Of a stretch of 35,568 bases of DNA, positions 32,325 to 35,568 are shown one piece after another. The DNA is from Alteribacillus sp041949975 (GTDB lineage Bacteria > Bacillota > Bacilli > Bacillales > Marinococcaceae): contig NZ_JBHFQG010000038.1 of the NCBI RefSeq assembly GCF_041949975.1, positions 1 to 35,568 on the forward strand, in the 5' to 3' direction. The position numbers were made by a program, and so were the translations under genes. The notes below the pieces were generated by a model. It saw nothing but the letters and a program-made list of their open reading frames with translations, did no database searches and was not told where the DNA came from. Each line of letters opens with the position of its first letter. The stretch's first letter is position 1.

Positions 32325-32996
32325 TTAGGAAAAATTTTCTCGCAGGGTCTGCAGCCCATTAGATGATACGACTGATTTACCATACTCACGAATACGGAAG
32401 ATTGATACATCTGATTCTTCTCCATATTCTAGCACGTGACTAACCATATCATCTTGCTCATCTTCGGTGTAGTGATTATCAAACATCAAGTAGAGGTAAT
32501 AATTCCCCTCAAAATGATAAACTTCATTTTGAACATTGTCTGCATAAAACGCTTTGCTCAGAGCAAGCAGGTCTTCTAAATCAGCAAAGGATATCACAAT
32601 TTCGAGTTCTTCAGCATCTTGACTTCCATTAGATTGACGAGATTTCTGAGAAGAGCGGAATTGTTCATCCAGCATATCGACGATGTTGTCATCTACAGGC
32701 ATGTCTTCCCCTTTATTTTGGGACACAGGAATTTCAAGCTTTACATTGCCATCTGAAATCTGGCCTCGAGTCACAACAATTTCCATGCCGTTATCCATCG
32801 CTTGAACCTGAATCCATAATGGACCTTCAATTTCAAAGTCTTCACGATCATGCGCTTCATTAATCATTTCGAAAAACAGTTCTTCTCCTCGTTCGCGGTT
32901 GTACCAAATCTCATCCCGGTCAAATCCTCTGTCTTCAATATCTTTGTAAGTGATATAAAATTTGACCGTTGACTCATTAATTCTCTCGATTTCCAC
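32325..32996 (-). CDS. mecA: ClpC adaptor MecA
   Basis: A 223-residue adaptor that targets ComK and other proteins to ClpCP and represses competence. The N-terminal domain (MEIERINESTVKFYITYKDIEDRGF, WYNRERGEELFFEM) binds substrate; an acidic linker (about residues 95-128) leads to the C-terminal ClpC-binding domain (LEIVISFADLEDLLALSK, YYLYLMFD). The start codon is GTG, with GGAGGGAGAAAATC ahead. A SigA promoter is seen about 110 bp upstream. The order coiA-mecA-spxA matches B. subtilis. Confidence 0.95.
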   Translation of the reverse strand: MEIERINESTVKFYITYKDIEDRGFDRDEIWYNRERGEELFFEMINEAHDREDFEIEGPLWIQVQAMDNGMEIVVTRGQISDGNVKLEIPVSQNKGEDMPVDDNIVDMLDEQFRSSQKSRQSNGSQDAEELEIVISFADLEDLLALSKAFYADNVQNEVYHFEGNYYLYLMFDNHYTEDEQDDMVSHVLEYGEESDVSIFRIREYGKSVVSSNGLQTLRENFS

Positions 32997-33107
32997 GATT
33001 TTCTCCCTCCTTTGAAGGTAAGGTGGATACCGCTTCCTAGTTCTCTCTCTTTATTAAGATCATACCCTTGGACGGGCAACTATAATCTTATCTTCGGTAT
33101 TACTATT

Positions 33108-33136
33108 ATTGTATACGATAAGAATAAGGTTGTTAA
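33108..33136 (-). promoter_or_regulatory. SigA promoter of mecA
   Basis: TTAACA and TACAAT are separated by exactly 17 bp on the minus strand. The start point would lie about 105 nt before the mecA GTG, leaving a moderately long leader. Confidence 0.6.
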
Positions 33137-33365
33137 GGACCAATGCTCATCCCGCCGATGATTTTATGAGGGAGCGGAGCGTCTGAAAGAGAAAACGCGG
33201 TCAATCCTGCTATTAAAAACTAATTTTCAAGGAAAGAATACAAGTTGTCAAGGAATAAACACAACTTATTACCCTTACCTTAAACAAAAAATGAATGTTT
33301 TATCCTATCTTATGATACCAATAAAAGAATAACAAGCGTAAAGCATTAAAAAAAGATAAAAAAAC
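33137..33365. other. Intergenic region between spxA and the mecA promoter
   Basis: No gene is supported. The sequence is AT-rich with a locally GC-richer part near 33150-33210 and repeated GGAAAGAATA/GGAATAA-like stretches around 33225-33265. B. subtilis carries a small gene (yjbE) in this place; none is visible here. Confidence 0.35.
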
Positions 33366-33367
33366 AG

Positions 33368-33403
33368 AAAAACTTCTACTGCTTACAAAAAGTAGAAGTT
33401 TTT
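33368..33403. terminator. spxA terminator
   Basis: AAAAACTTCTACT pairs with AGTAGAAGTTTTT across a short loop, directly after the spxA stop on the minus strand. A/T flanks make it work in both directions. Confidence 0.85.
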
Positions 33404-33423
33404 ATATTTCAATGGGATTAATT

Positions 33424-33819
33424 TTAATTAACCAGCTTTTGAGCTTCCATTAAATTAAATGTGCGGACTTTTCGTGGGAGAAACCGGCGGATTTCAGCTT
33501 CATTATACCCTACCTGCAAGCGTTTCTCATCAAAAATAATCGGGCGGCGAAGCAATCCCGGATGTTCACTGATCAACTCAAACAGCCGCTGAAGCGGAAG
33601 GTTTTCGAGTTCAACATCTAATTCCTGGAAGACTTTCGAGCGTTTTGACACAATTTCATCAGTTCCGTCTTCTGTTAGCCTGATGATTTCTTTTACTTCT
33701 TGTACACTTAATGGTTCAGTAAAAATATTACGCTCTTCAAAAGGAATATTTTGTTCCTCAAGCCACGCTTTCGCTTTTCGGCAAGAGGTGCAGCTTGGGG
33801 ATGTTAGCAAAGTAACCAT
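33424..33819 (-). CDS. spxA: Regulator Spx
   Basis: A 131-residue ArsC-fold protein that binds the RNA polymerase alpha C-terminal domain and drives the thiol/oxidative stress response. The redox switch Cys10-x-x-Cys13 is present in SPSCTSCRKAK. Other hallmarks are ERNIFTEPLSVQEVKEI, RRPIIFDEKRLQVGYNEAEIRRFLPR and the C-terminal RKVRTF segment recognised by ClpXP. Its adaptor YjbH (27798-28715) lies in the same window. A -10 TATAAT is seen at 33910-33915 with a weak -35, and an own promoter as in B. subtilis is plausible. Confidence 0.95.
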   Translation of the reverse strand: MVTLLTSPSCTSCRKAKAWLEEQNIPFEERNIFTEPLSVQEVKEIIRLTEDGTDEIVSKRSKVFQELDVELENLPLQRLFELISEHPGLLRRPIIFDEKRLQVGYNEAEIRRFLPRKVRTFNLMEAQKLVN

Positions 33820-33909
33820 ATGGATTAATCTCTCCCTTCCTATTCATGCAAACGCATTGATGGAACGATCTATCTTCATTACTTAACACCCATCTTCGTT
33901 ACAACTATA

Positions 33910-33938
33910 ATTATACAATAATTATTCTAATTTGAAAA
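33910..33938 (-). promoter_or_regulatory. Putative SigA promoter of spxA
   Basis: A perfect TATAAT on the minus strand is preceded at 17 bp by TTTTCA, a poor -35. It lies about 90 bp before the spxA ATG, so transcription may depend on an activator or extended -10. Confidence 0.45.
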
Positions 33939-34344
33939 GAGTTTTCAAAAATGATTATTATAAAAAAAGGAACTATTTCATTCCTGATTTTCCCCTATGG
34001 AAATGAGGTTAACCGCCTAATAAAATAGTCTTTATTAAATGTTATTCGGTATATGTTTTCTCATTCCTTCTTTGTGCAATGATAAAACCTCTTTTCTGAC
34101 TGAAAATGTGAAAAAATTGTGACGAAATTAAAATGAAGAAGGTGCTGAGCATACAGAAAATCCACAGCAGCAGGAAAGTGACCGAGCAAAACGTAGTCAC
34201 GGACATGAGATGCGTTATTTCTATAAAATCAGGGCAAAATAAAGTTCATGCGGACACGGATTCCGTTATTTGCTAAAAATGAAGCACAATACACTGTTGA
34301 ATGACATAATAACGGAATGATTGTCGATGAACGCACTATAGAAA
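33939..34344. other. Intergenic region between spxA and the 45-aa gene
   Basis: No convincing gene in either strand. It holds the tandem and inverted copies of repeat B (34191-34334). The rest is AT-rich. Confidence 0.4.
34191..34334. repeat. Dispersed repeat B, copy 3 with an extra half copy
   Basis: GCGGACACGGATTCCGTTATTT (34250-34271 approximately) and AATAACGGAATGATTGTCGATG (from 34308) fold back on each other like the arms of copy 1. A further half copy precedes it, ACGGACATGAGATGCGTTATTT (34198-34220), followed by AAAATCAGGGCAAAATAA, which aligns with the segment after the first arm (AAAAATGAAGCACAATA). So the element is present as one and a half tandem units. Confidence 0.55.
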
Positions 34345-34382
34345 TAAAAGGGAGCTATCCCAATCATGTGATGGGACAGCTG
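34345..34382 (-). terminator. Terminator of the 45-aa gene
   Basis: On the minus strand AGCTGTCCCA pairs with TGGGATAGCT and is followed by CCCTTTTATTTC, just after the stop of the gene at 34391-34528. Confidence 0.75.
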
Positions 34383-34390
34383 TGTACCTG

Positions 34391-34528
34391 TCATGCAGAT
34401 GTTTTAGAAGAAGTCGCTGATCCATTATTTGGATTCGGAAGTTTATTCCAGTCTTTTAAGTTTTTCCGAAGCAGCTCTTTTAAAACTTCCCGTTTTTTCT
34501 TGTGCTTATGCTTTTCTTTGTTTTTCAT
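34391..34528 (-). CDS. Lysine-rich microprotein (45 aa)
   Basis: A 45-residue gene preceded by a near-perfect GAAGGAGGGTAAATC and followed by a terminator. The product starts MKNKEKHKHKKKREVLKELL and goes on to RKNLKDWNKLPNPNNG before a Ser/Thr-rich tail. It is strongly basic and probably has one amphipathic helix. No signal peptide. I do not recognise a family; a nucleic-acid-binding or spore role is only a guess. It lies 53 bp after the stop of the acetyltransferase gene upstream and may be co-transcribed with it. Confidence 0.7.
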   Translation of the reverse strand: MKNKEKHKHKKKREVLKELLRKNLKDWNKLPNPNNGSATSSKTSA

Positions 34529-34581
34529 GATTTACCCTCCTTCAGGTAAGAACTCATTACTTTTTTTGAAAAGCAAGTGAA

Positions 34582-35145
34582 TTAAGCTTCTTCCTTTTCG
34601 TTATACGATAAGACCTCATCCACATTTTGATATGATTGGCCGTATAGTTCTTTATCTTTATACGTATGAATATTTTTATACGTGTGCTTCATTTTTTCAT
34701 AAATACTTTCTTCCGATTCGTTTTCTGGAGACCAGTACAAAATTTCCAGTTTGTTTTCTTCATTGGTCGCAAGAGATTTTCTCGTATATCCAATGGATGA
34801 GGCGTGTTTAAATCCTGCCCGCTGATAAAACCTCAAACGTTTTTCCGTATCGGTGTCTTCATAATCGAGCGGTTCTACTTCTAAAATAATCGGCTTCCTT
34901 TTTGTTTTAAGCTGGTCTATAATTTTCTGGCCCAGCCCCTGGCCGCGTGATTCTTTTGAAACAAAGAGGTAATCGATAAAGATAAAATCTTCTGTTTCTA
35001 CATACATCACTACATGGTGAGGCCCCTCATCTTTGTGGTATACATCGCCTTTTTCTTCTAGTAAAAGCTCCATATGCTCTTTTGATTTCATCTCTTCTAC
35101 CGGAAAATATTGACTTAATTTTTCGTACCAGTTTGTTCTAGTCAT
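34582..35145 (-). CDS. yjbC: GNAT-family acetyltransferase (YjbC-like)
   Basis: A 187-residue acetyltransferase with VMYVETEDFIFIDYLFVSKESRGQGLGQKIIDQLK as the acetyl-CoA region (written here in parts: VSKESRGQGLGQKII is the binding loop) and LRFYQRAGFKHASSIGYTR later. A C-terminal extension of about 50 residues is charged. In B. subtilis yjbC lies directly upstream of spxA in the same transcription unit and is a stress gene; here the 45-aa gene and repeat B lie between them. GGAGGTTCCC precedes the ATG. A well-formed SigA promoter lies upstream. Confidence 0.85.
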   Translation of the reverse strand: MTRTNWYEKLSQYFPVEEMKSKEHMELLLEEKGDVYHKDEGPHHVVMYVETEDFIFIDYLFVSKESRGQGLGQKIIDQLKTKRKPIILEVEPLDYEDTDTEKRLRFYQRAGFKHASSIGYTRKSLATNEENKLEILYWSPENESEESIYEKMKHTYKNIHTYKDKELYGQSYQNVDEVLSYNEKEEA

Positions 35146-35172
35146 GGGAACCTCCGTTAATGTCTTTCTTCT

Positions 35173-35201
35173 ATTATAAAACGAATGCCTCTCGTTTGTA
35201 A
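35173..35201 (-). promoter_or_regulatory. SigA promoter of yjbC
   Basis: TTACAA and a perfect TATAAT are separated by 17 bp on the minus strand, about 30 bp before the start codon. Confidence 0.65.
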
Positions 35202-35335
35202 CTCTTATTCTTTCTAATCATGCTTGATCTCGAGAAATTATTTATTATTAGCTTTACCTGTGCAGTTTATTTGCATGCAGAGGTTTATCTATTTCACAAT
35301 AAGTAAGGGGGCTGTATCAAAAGCCTCTAAACTGA

Positions 35336-35380
35336 AAAGCCATGGACGCCATCCAAGAAGATGGTGACCATGGCTTTTTT
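35336..35380 (-). terminator. Terminator of the right insertion sequence transposase
   Basis: AAAAGCCATGG and CCATGGCTTTTTTT form the stem around an inner hairpin (GCCATC/GATGGT); a T-run follows on the plus strand and an A-run on the other. Confidence 0.65.
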
Positions 35381-35389
35381 TGTAGATGT

Positions 35390-35568
35390 TTATGCTGCTT
35401 GCTTCTTTTGGCGGCGTTTCGCCGCCGCCACTTTTCTCATGTTGTGAGCCAGGGCTACCCAGCCGAACTCCACGTGGACTTTTTCCAGCCCTCGCAGGAG
35501 GAATCGCTGGTACCCGAGGTTTTGTTTGACATGACCAAATACACTCTCCACGTCCGTTTTTCGGCGCG
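35390..35568 (-). CDS. IS1182-family transposase, C-terminal part (5' end outside the window)
   Basis: The visible 59 codons read RRKTDVESVFGHVKQN, then LGYQRFLLRGLEKVHVEF, GWVALAHNMRK and VAAAKRRQKKQAA before TAA. The ESVFGHVKQNxGYQRFLLRG..V..EFxxVALAHNMRK layout is the conserved C-terminal DDE region of IS1182-type transposases, with the last catalytic Glu in ESVFG. These enzymes cut and paste the element. Whether the gene is intact beyond the edge is unknown. Confidence 0.88.
   Translation of the reverse strand, partial: RRKTDVESVFGHVKQNLGYQRFLLRGLEKVHVEFGWVALAHNMRKVAAAKRRQKKQAA

Larger units (their letters stand above)
35307..35568 (-). mobile_element. End of a second IS1182-type element
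   Basis: The terminal GGGGGCTGTATCAAAAGCC at 35307 is very close to the end of the left element, read on the other strand. The segment holds the transposase terminator and the 3' part of the transposase gene. The element continues out of the window. The two elements face each other with their transposase 3' ends inward. Confidence 0.75.

Overview
The window comes from a spore-forming, low-G+C Bacillota (Bacillaceae) chromosome. It carries CotZ/CotY- and CotO-type spore coat genes, YjcA and YjcZ, the spx/yjbH/mecA regulatory set and typical Bacillus ribosome binding sites. Gene content and order follow the Bacillus subtilis yjbC-to-yjcH segment, read here in reverse (compared from memory). Acidic secreted proteins would suit a halophilic or alkaliphilic member, but I cannot name the genus. 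Both edges lie in the 3' ends of IS1182-type transposase genes that point at each other, so the window may be a whole contig broken at insertion sequences.

Layout. 1-124: tail of an insertion sequence. 139-1640: a methionine-rich secreted protein, then an osmC/tetR pair with a palindromic operator. 1824-4751: Tat-exported PhoD phosphatase and a dicarboxylate/amino-acid symporter. 4873-7107: a class D sortase and a signal-peptide-bearing acetamidase/formamidase that ends in an LPDTA sorting signal. 7522-12874: fumarase, a small orphan, a PgpA-like protein, yjcH-yjcG-yjcF, and an MBL-fold hydrolase. 13025-15836: sporulation block (cotZ-type, cotO, yjcA, yjcZ) with two orphans. 16249-19458: glcT-ptsG glucose PTS with a recognisable GlcT antiterminator site. 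19740-24949: fabI with a FapR-like operator, prpE, a lipoprotein, rluD-type synthase, NAD kinase, small alarmone synthetase and UPF0738. 25114-28967: CYTH protein, lytic transglycosylase, truncated haemoglobin, SpxH (YjbH) and a small membrane protein. 29030-35145: pepF, coiA, mecA, spxA, a lysine-rich microprotein and a YjbC-like acetyltransferase. 35307-35568: a second insertion sequence end.

How the genes work together. Spx, its ClpXP adaptor YjbH, MecA, the truncated haemoglobin and the alarmone synthetase form the conserved Bacillus stress and proteolysis neighbourhood. GlcT controls ptsG through a leader antiterminator. The acetamidase and sortase look like a dedicated substrate-enzyme pair that places an amidase on the cell wall.

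The least expected material is non-coding. Two ~300-350 bp copies of one dispersed repeat share ends in the same orientation but have an inverted core, and their closing stem shows a compensatory base change. Three copies of a second, ~80 bp inverted-repeat element are also present. The yjbK gene contains a perfect 20-bp inverted repeat. Three small genes (27, 57 and 45 codons) with good ribosome binding sites are easy to miss. I found no CRISPR array, tRNA, rRNA or recognisable defence system.
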